A stretch of DNA of 64,000 nucleotides, taken from Dehalococcoidales bacterium (GTDB lineage: Bacteria > Chloroflexota > Dehalococcoidia > Dehalococcoidales > UBA5627). Every line of letters begins with the position of its first letter. Positions within the stretch are counted from its first letter, which is position 1. Under the pieces are notes generated by a model that worked only from the letters and a program-made list of their open reading frames with translations, ran no database searches and was not told the DNA's origin. Where the stretch lies: the NCBI GenBank assembly GCA_041656115.1, contig JBBAED010000006.1, positions 1-64,000 of the forward strand. The letters run 5' to 3'. The position numbers and the translations under genes are program-made. This document shows, piece by piece, positions 25,651 through 34,340 of the stretch.

Positions 25651-28380
25651 CTATTCCATCTGCGCCCAATTTTTACCGATTCGAGTAGCCACTTTAAGGG
25701 GTATGCTCAGTTTTATCGCCCCCGACATCATTTCCTCGACCAATTTGCGCATTTCTTCTGTTTCATTTTCGGCGACTTCGAAGACCAGTTCGTCATGCAC
25801 CTGTAAAAGCATGGCGCTTTTAAGATTGCGTTTTGCCATTTCCCGGTCTAAATTAATCATTGCGACTTTAATAATATCGGCGGAAGTTCCTTGTACCGGC
25901 ATATTGATTGCCATCCGCTCGGCGGCTTCACGTATATTGTGGTTAGATGAATTCACTTCGGGGATAAAACGCTTTCTGCCCAGTATTGTTTGAACATACC
26001 CTAATTCGCGCGCTTGTTTTTTGGTTTCTTCCATATATTCTTTAACACGCGGGTATTTTTCGAAATAGGTGCTGATAAATTTTTCGGCCTCTTCACGGCT
26101 AAACTCGGTAGCTTGTTCCAGTCCGTAACCGCTCATCCCGTAAATAACGCCGAAGTTAACGGTTTTGGCCAGCCGCCGCATGTCGGCGGAAACATTCCCT
26201 TTTTCAACACCGAACAGCCTCATTGCCGTATCAGTGTGAATATCCCCGTCGTTTGCAAAGGTTTTAAGCAGTTCCGGATCTCCCGAAAGATGTGCCAGCG
26301 CCCTTAAATCAATTTGCGAATAGTCGGCGGATAGTAATTCATATCCGGGCGGCGCAATAAATGCCTGCCGAATTTCTTTCCCCAGTTCCCCGCGTACGGG
26401 GATATTTTGCAGGTTGGGGTCGCTTGAAGAAAGCCTGCCGGTAGCGGTTTTGGTTTGGTTAAAGCTGGTATGCAGTCGCCCTGTTTTAGAGTTAACCATT
26501 TGCGGTAAGGCATCGACGTAGGTTGATCTAAGCTTGGTTAGCTGCCGGTATTCGATTATCGGCTCTATAATATCGTGCTTATCCCGCAGTTCTTCCAAAA
26601 CAGAGGCATCGGTTGAATAGCCGCTTTTGGTTTTGCGTATTTTCGGGAGCTCTAATTTTTCAAAAAGGATTGGTCCCAGTTGTTGCGTTGAATTGATATT
26701 AAAACGTTGCTCCGCTTCGGCGTAAATGGTCTCTTCCAATTCGGTAAGTCTTTTACCGAGCCTGGCGGATATTTCGGAAAGGAGGTCTGTATCGAGCGCA
26801 ATCCCTTTACGTTCCATATCCATTAAAATCGGCACCAACGGCATCTCAACATCGGTATGAAGTTTACGGAGGTTTTGTTTCTCAAGCTCCGCCGATAATA
26901 ATTTATCTAATCTGCCGGTATTATCCGCATCGGCACAAGCGTATTTTCCGGCAACCGAAACTTCCACCTGTGACATATTAATCTGTTTTTTACCGGAACC
27001 GATTAGCTCGGTAATATCAGTCATCTCAACGTCCAGCCACTTAAAAGCCAGTGCCTTTAATCCCAATGATTTCTCGCCCAAAAGGTAGGCCGCAATCATC
27101 GTATCGGAAGTAAGATTATTAACTTTTAGATTGTGCTGTGCCAAAATCTCCATATCAAACTTGGCGTTATGCCCCACTTTTTTAATCTTCTTATCGGCAA
27201 AAATGGGTTTCAATTTTTCGATAACCGTTTCAACGGCAAGTTGCTCTACCTGTTCCCAACCGATATGCCCGATGGGGATATAATAGGCTTTCCCTGTTGC
27301 AGGGGCTAGCGAAATACCGACCAGTTGCGCGCTTAAAGCGTCTAATCCTGTGGTTTCGGTATCAAATGCAAAAAACCCTTCGCGCTTTAGCACCTCTATC
27401 ATTTTATCCAGTTTTTCGATTGAGCAAACAATCTCATAATCCGTTTCGATTTTTTCGGGCATCTCAAAACTAAGCTGGGCACACCCTCCCTCTTCCGCTT
27501 TTTCATCGTTTTCCTTCGGCAAACGGGAAAGCAGTTTTGTAAACTCGAGCTCGTGGAAGAATAAAACTGCTTTATTGCGGTCGAATTTATTTACATCCGA
27601 TTCTTCAAGATTAAGTTCAATCGGCATATCGGTAGCGATTGTTGCCAATATTTTACATTTCTGTGCCAGCTCTTCGTTTTCTTCCAATTTCTCGCGCAGT
27701 TTAACGGGGGTTACTTCGTTAATACGCTTATAAATGTCTTCAACGCCGCCAAAGGTTTGAATCAGTTTAACGCCTGTTTTCTCACCGATTCCGCTAACTC
27801 CGGGGATGTTATCGGATTTATCGCCCACCAGCGCTTTTAAGTCGGCAATATATTTGGGAGGGACGCCGTATTTCTCTTCAACGGTTTCGGGTTCGTATAA
27901 AATCGTATCGCCGAAAGAGCTTTGTGGCTTGGGATAAAGCACCTTTACATTGGCTGAAACCAACTGCATCGCATCGGCATCGCCGGTAACAATAATACTT
28001 TCAATACCCTGTTCGGAGGCTTTTTGGGCAAGGGTGCCGATAACGTCGTCCGCCTCGTATCCGTCCATTTCAAAAACGGGAATATTAAATGCATCGGCCA
28101 GTTCGCGTGCCCTTTTTAGCTGGGAGACAAGATCATCGGGGGTGGGGGGGCGGTGAGCCTTGTAATCCTCGAAAATTTCCTTGCGAAAGGTAGGCGCTTT
28201 GCGGTCGAAAGCAACGGCATAATAATCCGGTTTTATTTCGGTAAAAATGCGCAGCAGCATATTGGTAAAGCCGTAAACGGCTTGGATTGATTCACCGGTT
28301 TTTTTGACGGTCAGCGGCGGCATTGCATGATAGGCGCGATGCACAAGGGCGTTCCCGTCGATAAGCAGTATCTTTTTCAT
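25651..28380 (-). CDS. polA: DNA polymerase I
   Basis: Family A polymerase for Okazaki-fragment processing and repair. The N-terminal 5'-3' exonuclease domain spans about residues 1-290. The 3'-5' exonuclease domain (about 320-500) keeps its metal-binding residues: FDTETTG, VGHNAKFD and the YACADAD region. Many Chloroflexota and Firmicutes PolA proteins have lost these, so proofreading appears active. The polymerase domain has SADYSQIDLR (motif A), the RR.AK.VNFG.IYG O-helix and QVHDELVFE (motif C). 909 aa. A perfect extended -10 sequence ends 6 nt before the ATG. Confidence 0.97.
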   Translation of the reverse strand: MKKILLIDGNALVHRAYHAMPPLTVKKTGESIQAVYGFTNMLLRIFTEIKPDYYAVAFDRKAPTFRKEIFEDYKAHRPPTPDDLVSQLKRARELADAFNIPVFEMDGYEADDVIGTLAQKASEQGIESIIVTGDADAMQLVSANVKVLYPKPQSSFGDTILYEPETVEEKYGVPPKYIADLKALVGDKSDNIPGVSGIGEKTGVKLIQTFGGVEDIYKRINEVTPVKLREKLEENEELAQKCKILATIATDMPIELNLEESDVNKFDRNKAVLFFHELEFTKLLSRLPKENDEKAEEGGCAQLSFEMPEKIETDYEIVCSIEKLDKMIEVLKREGFFAFDTETTGLDALSAQLVGISLAPATGKAYYIPIGHIGWEQVEQLAVETVIEKLKPIFADKKIKKVGHNAKFDMEILAQHNLKVNNLTSDTMIAAYLLGEKSLGLKALAFKWLDVEMTDITELIGSGKKQINMSQVEVSVAGKYACADADNTGRLDKLLSAELEKQNLRKLHTDVEMPLVPILMDMERKGIALDTDLLSEISARLGKRLTELEETIYAEAEQRFNINSTQQLGPILFEKLELPKIRKTKSGYSTDASVLEELRDKHDIIEPIIEYRQLTKLRSTYVDALPQMVNSKTGRLHTSFNQTKTATGRLSSSDPNLQNIPVRGELGKEIRQAFIAPPGYELLSADYSQIDLRALAHLSGDPELLKTFANDGDIHTDTAMRLFGVEKGNVSADMRRLAKTVNFGVIYGMSGYGLEQATEFSREEAEKFISTYFEKYPRVKEYMEETKKQARELGYVQTILGRKRFIPEVNSSNHNIREAAERMAINMPVQGTSADIIKVAMINLDREMAKRNLKSAMLLQVHDELVFEVAENETEEMRKLVEEMMSGAIKLSIPLKVATRIGKNWAQME

Positions 28381-28386
28381 ACTCTT

Positions 28387-28395
28387 ATTATAACA
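28387..28395 (-). promoter_or_regulatory. Extended -10 promoter immediately upstream of polA
   Basis: TGTTATAAT (TGn plus consensus TATAAT) on the minus strand lies 6 nt before the polA ATG, so transcription would begin at or near the A of the start codon. No recognisable -35 box. It suggests a leaderless or near-leaderless polA mRNA separate from rmuC. Confidence 0.45.
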
Positions 28396-28423
28396 GAGTA
28401 TAGCGGTGAGTTATAAAACCCTG

Positions 28424-29572
28424 CTAATCTGCTTCGATTTCATCGCTTTCTGTGCCGAGCTCGGGAAACTCAAAGGTTTCTATTTGTTTCTTGTCTTTAA
28501 TGTCTATTATCTTATCCAGCGGTCTCTGAAGCCTTCGTGAGCGTGTGCCTTCCAGGTTCCCGAACTCAATATGGGCCTCTTCGATTTTTTTACCCATTTT
28601 TGTCATGCTTTCCTGGAACCTTTTCCATTCTTTATCAAAATTAGCAAAAAGAGACAAAATTTCATCGGTGTTTTTTTGTAAATTAAAATTGTTAACCGCC
28701 TGCCGAATCACCGCCAGTATGGCGTAAAGTGTCATCGGCGAACAAAGGATAACCTTATTTGTTAGCGAATAATTTAATAAATCGGCATCGTTTTCCTGTA
28801 TAAAATAATAGACCTGTTCGTTGGGGATAAAAACGAGGGCGTAATCCACCGTATTGTTGTTGGGGTTGATGTAATCTTCTTTTTTGGCGACTTCATTGAT
28901 TCTTCCCTTAACATCGCTTAAAAACTGGCTTTTGAATCTTTGCTTATCCGTATCGGATTCGGCATCGAGGTAACAGAGGTAGTTATTCAGCGGGAATTTT
29001 ACATCCATGTTGAGGATCATATTATCAGGCAATATAAACGTGTAATCGGGGCGGGTGCCCGATTCTTTGCTGGTGAGCTGTTTGTTGTAATTGATTCCCT
29101 CGATAAACCCAATCATCTGCAAGACGTCTTCGGCCATTCTTTCGCCCCATTGTCCCCTCACTTTAGTATTGGCAAGTGCGGTTTGCAGTTTATTTGTTGT
29201 TTCTTGGAGTTTACAGGTTTGTTCCGCGGAATGTTTAAGGGTTGTATTTAATGACGAAAGGCGTTCGCTGTTTGTTTTATCAAGTTCGGTAATCGCTTTT
29301 TCGACCTTATCCAGCTCTTTTTTCATTTGTTCCAGTGTTTGGTCAATCAACTGTTTCTTGCCGTCGAGCTCTTTTTCTCCGATTTCGGTATGTTTTGAAA
29401 GGGTTTGGCCGGCCAGCTTAAGAAAGTCTTCGGCATTTTGGATTAAAACCCGGCGTGAGAGCGAGTCAAATTGAGCTACCATTTCTTTTTGCTTGGCGCG
29501 GTTAATGATTAGGGTTATTACCGCTCCGATAATAATTCCCGCCACCAACCCGATTGCAAACTGTATTTCCAT
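28424..29572 (-). CDS. rmuC: DNA recombination protein RmuC
   Basis: 382-aa RmuC-family protein thought to limit inversions at short inverted repeats. It has an N-terminal membrane helix (about residues 4-24), then a coiled coil to about residue 130. The nuclease-like RmuC domain follows (RGQWGE, DYTF, LNMDVKFPL.NY, YVLVFIPNE-like ALVFIPNEQVYY). The ATG at 29572 is best placed behind GGAGG; the GTG one codon earlier is the alternative. It lies 43 bp upstream of polA. The protein's proposed role is notable given the large inverted-repeat clusters around it. Confidence 0.92.
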   Translation of the reverse strand: MEIQFAIGLVAGIIIGAVITLIINRAKQKEMVAQFDSLSRRVLIQNAEDFLKLAGQTLSKHTEIGEKELDGKKQLIDQTLEQMKKELDKVEKAITELDKTNSERLSSLNTTLKHSAEQTCKLQETTNKLQTALANTKVRGQWGERMAEDVLQMIGFIEGINYNKQLTSKESGTRPDYTFILPDNMILNMDVKFPLNNYLCYLDAESDTDKQRFKSQFLSDVKGRINEVAKKEDYINPNNNTVDYALVFIPNEQVYYFIQENDADLLNYSLTNKVILCSPMTLYAILAVIRQAVNNFNLQKNTDEILSLFANFDKEWKRFQESMTKMGKKIEEAHIEFGNLEGTRSRRLQRPLDKIIDIKDKKQIETFEFPELGTESDEIEAD

Positions 29573-29664
29573 CACACGCCTCCGTAACTTGGATAATCTC
29601 GGTCAAACTGAGTATATTACATCTTTAGCGGGTTAGCAACGCGAAAGGTCAATGTATCGGTCTC

Positions 29665-30410
29665 TTTGTCATCCTTGGCTTGTCGAAGGGCGAATGAGAA
29701 AAACTGTCTTTGCGAGGAGTGAGCCGCTAGGCGAGTGACGTGGCAATCTCCAATGAATTTATCTATATGAGATTGCTTCGCTGCGCTCGCAAAGACAAAG
29801 ACGGTATTGTCATTCTGAGCTTGTCGAAGAATCTGGGAGTTGGCAGATAGTGCACTGTTCGGGTGTGGATTTTAAGGTAGGACGATGTCTCTTTTTTGCT
29901 TCTGGGGCGACCTCATAGCCTGTATTTCTCGTCCTCTTAGATCCTTCACTGCGTTCAGGATGACAAGAGAGGAAGGCAGGATAACAAGTGTGGTAACTCT
30001 TCAGCCGTTCGTGGTGAGCCTGTCGAACCATAACGGCGGTCGAGCAGTAATCCCCGTTTCGCCTCGTTCTTTAGACCCTTCGACAGGCTCAGGGCGAACG
30101 AGAGAAACTGTCTTTGCGAGGAGTGAGCCTCTGGCGAACGACGTGGCAATCTAAAAGGAATTTTATTTATATGAGATTGCTTCGCTGCGCTCGCAAAGAC
30201 AATCCAAATTCCGAGTACCCTGAGCTCGTCGAAGGGTCTGAGCTTGCCGAAGAATCTAGGGGTTAGCGGATAGTGCACCGTTCGGCTACGGATTTTATAG
30301 TAGGACGATGCCTCTTTTTTGATTTCGAGGTAACCTCATAGCCTGTATTTCTCGTCCTTTTAGATCCTTCACTGCGTTCAGGATGACAAGAGAGGAAGGC
30401 AGGATGGCAA
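29665..30410. repeat. Palindromic repeat cluster 3 (C, A, B, C, truncated A)
   Basis: Largest cluster. It starts with a stub sharing TGTCATCC and GTCGAAGGGCGAA (29667-29695). It then contains C (29706-29796), A (29808-29965), B (30005-30100), C (30110-30200), a B fragment (about 30213-30238), and an A missing its first 9 bases (30239-30388). The segment 29808-30200 (A-spacer-B-C) is nearly collinear with 36203-36597 in cluster 4, including the spacer between A and B. A 20-bp unit AGAGGAAGGCAGGATGGCAA is tandemly duplicated at 30391-30431. The cluster lies between the rhodanese 3' end and rmuC and contains no credible gene. Confidence 0.85.
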
Positions 30411-30458
30411 AAGAGGAAGGCAGGAGAACAAACCGCAAAAAGCATTAACCGCAAATAA

Positions 30459-30884
30459 TCATGATACGGTAGGGTATCCCTTGCTGTTCCACTCGTTAAT
30501 CCCGCCCAGCATATTGTAAGCGCTCTTAAATCCCAATTTTTGCATCAGATTGATTACATGGGCGCTGCGGTTGGCGGAACGGCAGTAAACGAGATAAGTT
30601 TTGTTTTTATCGAGCCTGTCCAGTTGTGCCTCAAAATCATTGGCGTAATAATCCAAGTTTAGGGAATTTTCAATATGGCCGTCGGCATATTCGGCAGGCG
30701 TGCGTACATCCAGGATTATGAAATCCGAGCGTCCTTTATTTTCTTGAATTAAGGTGTATGCGCCTTGAATGTCGATATTTTCAAACCCCACACCGAGCGA
30801 TAAATTACATGACATAACAGAAGATAAAAGGACTGCTACGCCAATCAGCCCGATAATGCCGTATTTAGTCGGTTTTTTCTTCAT
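30459..30884 (-). CDS. Rhodanese-domain lipoprotein
   Basis: Exported single-domain rhodanese. The N-terminal basic/hydrophobic signal ends in SVMSC (C26), a plausible lipobox. The rhodanese fold shows DVRTPAEYADGHI and the active-site loop YCRSANRS, whose cysteine carries persulfide sulfur. The start at 30884 (141 aa) gives a normal signal peptide; an upstream ATG at 30899 is possible and neither has a clear ribosome-binding site. It overlaps the DUF4342 gene and is probably translationally coupled to it. Likely a periplasm-side sulfur carrier. Confidence 0.85.
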   Translation of the reverse strand: MKKKPTKYGIIGLIGVAVLLSSVMSCNLSLGVGFENIDIQGAYTLIQENKGRSDFIILDVRTPAEYADGHIENSLNLDYYANDFEAQLDRLDKNKTYLVYCRSANRSAHVINLMQKLGFKSAYNMLGGINEWNSKGYPTVS

Positions 30885-31161
30885 TAATAGTGAAATCATC
30901 CGTTTGAATCGTCTCTTTATCTACTTTTTCAACCTCAATGGTGCACTCGGTTACCAGTGCGGCAAAAGCGCCGATTGCTGCCAAAATCGGGGCGGCAAGA
31001 ATTCCGATTGCGGCAACCGGTGCGCCCACCGATAGGGGAATCTCGATAATCGTTTTATTATCGTGGATAATACGCACTTTGCGAATATTGCCTTCGTGAA
31101 TAAGCTGTTTTATTTTCGATACCAGCTCATCGCCGGCGACTTTAAATCTTTCACTTTTCAT
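30865..31161 (-). CDS. DUF4342-domain protein
   Basis: 98-aa protein matching the DUF4342 pattern. A basic amphipathic start (GDELVSKIKQLIHEGNIRKVRII) is followed by IEIPLSVG and a hydrophobic segment (AAIGILAAPILAAIGAFAAL), then a short acidic tail. Family function is unknown; in some proteins the domain follows a UBA-like region. AAGGAGG is well placed before the ATG. It overlaps the downstream rhodanese gene by 20 nt. Confidence 0.85.
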   Translation of the reverse strand: MKSERFKVAGDELVSKIKQLIHEGNIRKVRIIHDNKTIIEIPLSVGAPVAAIGILAAPILAAIGAFAALVTECTIEVEKVDKETIQTDDFTINEEKTD

Positions 31162-31276
31162 ATGATTTTGCCTCCTTATTAAAAATAATTGAACCGCGGC
31201 ATAATGTCAATATTGACCATTCGTCTTTCCTGTTAGGGCCGGCTAACGGGATAAGTTTAATTTAAGTTTAAAATCG

Positions 31277-31306
31277 TTGTTAGTAAGCAGTGATTCGTGA
31301 TATACT
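31277..31306 (+). promoter_or_regulatory. Promoter candidate for argF
   Basis: TTGTTA (31277-31282), an 18-bp spacer and TATACT (31301-31306), 30 bp upstream of the TTG start of argF, in the divergent region shared with the DUF4342 gene. Confidence 0.45.
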
Positions 31307-31335
31307 TTGAACATATCGGTCAGGATAGGTGTTGA

Positions 31336-32274
31336 TTGAAAGGCAAGGATTTATTATCGATAACCGATTTAGGCAAAGAAGATATTCAGTTGCTGCTTTC
31401 GGATGCCGAGGAACTTAAATCCAAGAGATACGATTCGTCTCTTAACGGGAAGGTACTGGCGTTGCTGTTTGAAAAACCTTCTCTGCGGACGCGTGTCAGT
31501 TTGGAAGTGGCCATGTATCAACTGGGCGGGAAGGCAATTTATTTATCTCCCGCGGAGGTTGGTCTGGGCAAGCGTGAATCGATTAAAGACGTTGCCTCCG
31601 TTCTTTCGCGCTTTGTCGATATTATCGCCGCACGAACTTTTAGCCATGAAACACTCGAAGAATTGGCAGAACACGCTTCGGTGCCGGTAATCAATGTGCT
31701 TTCCGATTTTGAGCACCCGTGTCAGGCGCTCGCCGATGTATTTACTTTGTATGAAAGAAAAGGGGCGCTAAAGGATTTAACGCTTGCCTATGTCGGCGAC
31801 GGCAACAATGTTGCCAACAGCCTGATGCTGGCCTCCGCAATGTGCGGGGTAAACTTTAGAATTGCTTCCCCCAAGGGTTACAAAGTAGAAGAAAACATGT
31901 TACATTTGGCTCAAACTTATGCGGCGGGAAGCGGCGTTGAAGTTGTTTGTTCCGAAGACCCCGAAAGTGCCGTTCGCGGCGCCGATGCGGTATACACCGA
32001 TACTTGGATTAGTATGGGGCAGGAAGAAGAAGCGGAAGAAAAACGCAAGGTTTTTAGCGGCTATCAGGTAAATAAAAAGCTGATGTCACTGGCTAAAAAA
32101 GACGCCTTGTTTATGCATTGTCTTCCGGCGCACCGCGGTGAAGAGGTTACCGATGAAGTAATCGACAGCGCCTCTTCGGTGGTTTACGACCAAGCCGAAA
32201 ACCGTATGCATATTGCTAAAGCCTTGCTGCTTTATTTATTGGGTGGGTTGGAGATACAACTGGGTTACAGATAG
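31336..32274 (+). CDS. argF: Ornithine carbamoyltransferase
   Basis: Transfers the carbamoyl group of carbamoyl phosphate to ornithine, giving citrulline (arginine synthesis). The carbamoyl-phosphate loop appears as KPSLRTR (residues 50-56), with HPCQALAD, the ornithine loop region DTWISMG and the HCLPAHRGEEV motif. Length 312 aa. The TTG start at 31336 is the only one fitting the conserved N-terminus KGKDLLSI. No other arg gene is adjacent, though an ArgA-like acetyltransferase lies at 43 kb. A membrane protein of unknown function follows after 15 nt. Confidence 0.95.
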   Translation: MKGKDLLSITDLGKEDIQLLLSDAEELKSKRYDSSLNGKVLALLFEKPSLRTRVSLEVAMYQLGGKAIYLSPAEVGLGKRESIKDVASVLSRFVDIIAARTFSHETLEELAEHASVPVINVLSDFEHPCQALADVFTLYERKGALKDLTLAYVGDGNNVANSLMLASAMCGVNFRIASPKGYKVEENMLHLAQTYAAGSGVEVVCSEDPESAVRGADAVYTDTWISMGQEEEAEEKRKVFSGYQVNKKLMSLAKKDALFMHCLPAHRGEEVTDEVIDSASSVVYDQAENRMHIAKALLLYLLGGLEIQLGYR

Positions 32275-32289
32275 GAGGGGGTTATCGAT

Positions 32290-32970
32290 ATGTTTATAAC
32301 CATACTCTCGCGCAGTTGGCCTTTAATTGTTATTACGGTCGTTGCAATTGTCGGCATAATATTGCAGTGGCCTATCGAACTGATGGCCGTTATAATCGGC
32401 GTTATTTTTATTGTCGGGATAACCGTTATTGTGGTCGGTGCCCGCGAAAAAGAAATCGAGCGCAATTCGCAGCGGTTAAAAGAGCTTATCGGTTATTTTG
32501 TGCGCCGTTTTATGGTAGATTCCTCTCTATCGATTTTTGTTATTATTGATACTATTTTTAAAACGGATAATCCCAAATTATGGGAATGGGCACGCGCCTG
32601 TGATATGTCGGCTCGTGTTTTTAATACGTGGACCAGCGGCCTTGTTGCCCGTTTAGAGGCCGATAATAAAACCAACAGGTTTAATATTTACCTGAGGGCC
32701 TACACAAATGAATTGTGGACAATTAACAATCTGTATTACGAGTATGTCGAGCAATTCTGTGAGGTCGTTGAAAAGATAGAAGTGCCCGAAGAAACGGAAG
32801 AACAGTATAAAAAATTTGCGGTGGAATATAATACCTTTGTTACCCAATTTCGCGAGTTGATATCGGAGATGAGAAAAGTCGCTCGCACCGAAATTGAGCC
32901 TCCCAGTATTAAAACCGCAAGGGAAGTCGTTCCTTTTAGAGCACAGTATTCTCCGTTAAAAAATAAATAG
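32290..32970 (+). CDS. Membrane-anchored protein of unknown function
   Basis: 226-aa protein with two adjacent hydrophobic helices at the N-terminus (about residues 9-27 and 30-50). A predominantly helical cytoplasmic domain follows, rich in aromatic residues (LWEWAR, NTWTS, NELWTINNLYYEYVEQF). No catalytic motif or family is recognised. AGGAGGGGG precedes the ATG. It sits between argF and der, followed by a small terminator, so it is probably co-transcribed with argF. Confidence 0.7.
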   Translation: MFITILSRSWPLIVITVVAIVGIILQWPIELMAVIIGVIFIVGITVIVVGAREKEIERNSQRLKELIGYFVRRFMVDSSLSIFVIIDTIFKTDNPKLWEWARACDMSARVFNTWTSGLVARLEADNKTNRFNIYLRAYTNELWTINNLYYEYVEQFCEVVEKIEVPEETEEQYKKFAVEYNTFVTQFRELISEMRKVARTEIEPPSIKTAREVVPFRAQYSPLKNK

Positions 32971-32975
32971 ATCTT

Positions 32976-32995
32976 ACCTTTTAGAAGGTTTTTTA
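32976..32995 (+). terminator. Weak intrinsic terminator after the argF unit
   Basis: ACCTT-TTAG-AAGGT (32976-32989) followed by six T. The 5-bp stem is short, so read-through into der is likely. Confidence 0.45.
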
Positions 32996-33023
32996 TTAAC
33001 CTTAGGGGAAGTTTGGAGGGGTT

Positions 33024-34340
33024 TTGGCAAAGCCGTTTGTAGCTATTGTCGGCAGACAAAATGTGGGAAAATCGACACTTTTGAATCGTCTGGTCGGCAA
33101 GCAGCTTTCTATAGTAAGCGATATTCCCGGTACCACGCGCGACCGTGTCGCGGCAAGCATTTCGTGGCACGAAAAAGAATTTGTGGTGGTGGATACCGGC
33201 GGTTTGGAACTTGGTTCCGATACCGGCATGTCACAGGCGGTTAACCGACAGGTTGAAACCGCTATGGAAGAGGCAGATCTTGTTCTCTTTTTGGTGGATC
33301 TTAAAGATGGGGTAATCCCTTCCGATTTTGAAATAACCGATCTTTTACGAAATTCCAAAAAACCGATTTTACTTGTTGCCAATAAAGGCGATAACGATAA
33401 ATTCGCCTCCAATGCGGTTGATTTTTATCAGCTGGGAGTGGGCGATCCGCTGGTTATCAGTGCCTATCACGGGCTTGGCATCTCCGATTTGCTGGATAAG
33501 ATTATTTCCTTCTTCCCCGACGCCCCCGAGCCCGATACCTCCGAAGATGTTCCTAAGATTGCGATTGTCGGAAGGCCGAATGTCGGTAAATCAATGCTTC
33601 TGAACACCTTACTGGGAGAAGAGAGAGCAATCGTTAGCGACATACCGGGCACCACCCGGGATGCGCTGGATACATCGCTTGGCTTTATGGGGCAAAATGT
33701 TATAATTATTGATACGGCAGGTGTGCGGCGACGAGGCCGCATTGACCGAGGTATCGAACGTTACAGCGTGTTACGCTCTTACAGGGCAATCGATAGGGCC
33801 GATATTGTTTTGCTTGTTTTGGACGCTACCGAGCTTCTTGCTGCGCAGGATATGCATATCGCCGGTTATGTTCAGCAAGAGGCCAAGGGCATAATACTGA
33901 TTGTTAATAAGTGGGATTTAGCAATGGATTCAACTGTTGCCGCGTGCGATAGAAATATACGGGGGAAGTTGAAATTCTTACCTTACGCCCCTATAATTCA
34001 AACATCGGCTCTGTTAAAACAGGGGATCGAAAAAATAATTCCGTTGGCTTTACAAGTGCATAAAGAAAGGCACAAGCGTATTCCGACAGGCGAATTAAAC
34101 AGTGTTGTTCAGCGTATATTGGCATCGCATACTCCTCCCAAAAGTGGGACAAGGCAATTGAGCTTGTACTATGTCACTCAGGCTCAAACAAGCCCGCCCA
34201 CTTTTGTCTTTTTTGTTAATGATACCAGGCTTGTTCATTTTTCGTACAAACGCTTTTTGGAGAACAATTTGCGCGAAGCATTCGGTTTCGACGGAACGCC
34301 TATCCAGCTTGTATTTAAAGCAAGAGGTGAAGAACAATGA
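33024..34340 (+). CDS. der: Ribosome-assembly GTPase Der (EngA)
   Basis: Tandem-GTPase needed for 50S subunit maturation. The first G domain has GRQNVGKST (residues 9-17), DTGG and NKGD. The second has GRPNVGKSM (about 184-192), DTAGVRRRGR and NKWD, and a C-terminal KH-like domain follows. 438 aa. TTG start with GGAGGGG upstream; no ATG fits the conserved N-terminus. It overlaps plsY by 4 nt in the conserved der-plsY-gpsA order seen in many bacteria. Confidence 0.96.
   Translation: MAKPFVAIVGRQNVGKSTLLNRLVGKQLSIVSDIPGTTRDRVAASISWHEKEFVVVDTGGLELGSDTGMSQAVNRQVETAMEEADLVLFLVDLKDGVIPSDFEITDLLRNSKKPILLVANKGDNDKFASNAVDFYQLGVGDPLVISAYHGLGISDLLDKIISFFPDAPEPDTSEDVPKIAIVGRPNVGKSMLLNTLLGEERAIVSDIPGTTRDALDTSLGFMGQNVIIIDTAGVRRRGRIDRGIERYSVLRSYRAIDRADIVLLVLDATELLAAQDMHIAGYVQQEAKGIILIVNKWDLAMDSTVAACDRNIRGKLKFLPYAPIIQTSALLKQGIEKIIPLALQVHKERHKRIPTGELNSVVQRILASHTPPKSGTRQLSLYYVTQAQTSPPTFVFFVNDTRLVHFSYKRFLENNLREAFGFDGTPIQLVFKARGEEQ

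Noticed and set aside
29665..30410. Possible CRISPR array
   Set aside because: Repeats are long (91-158 bp), differ in type and are not separated by uniform unique spacers; no cas genes are present.
29885..30454. Frames of 63-107 codons inside repeat cluster 3
   Set aside because: They consist of A, B and C repeat sequence, are not conserved between copies and have no start signals. The same holds for frames at 23907-24340, 36159-36383 and 61661-61906.
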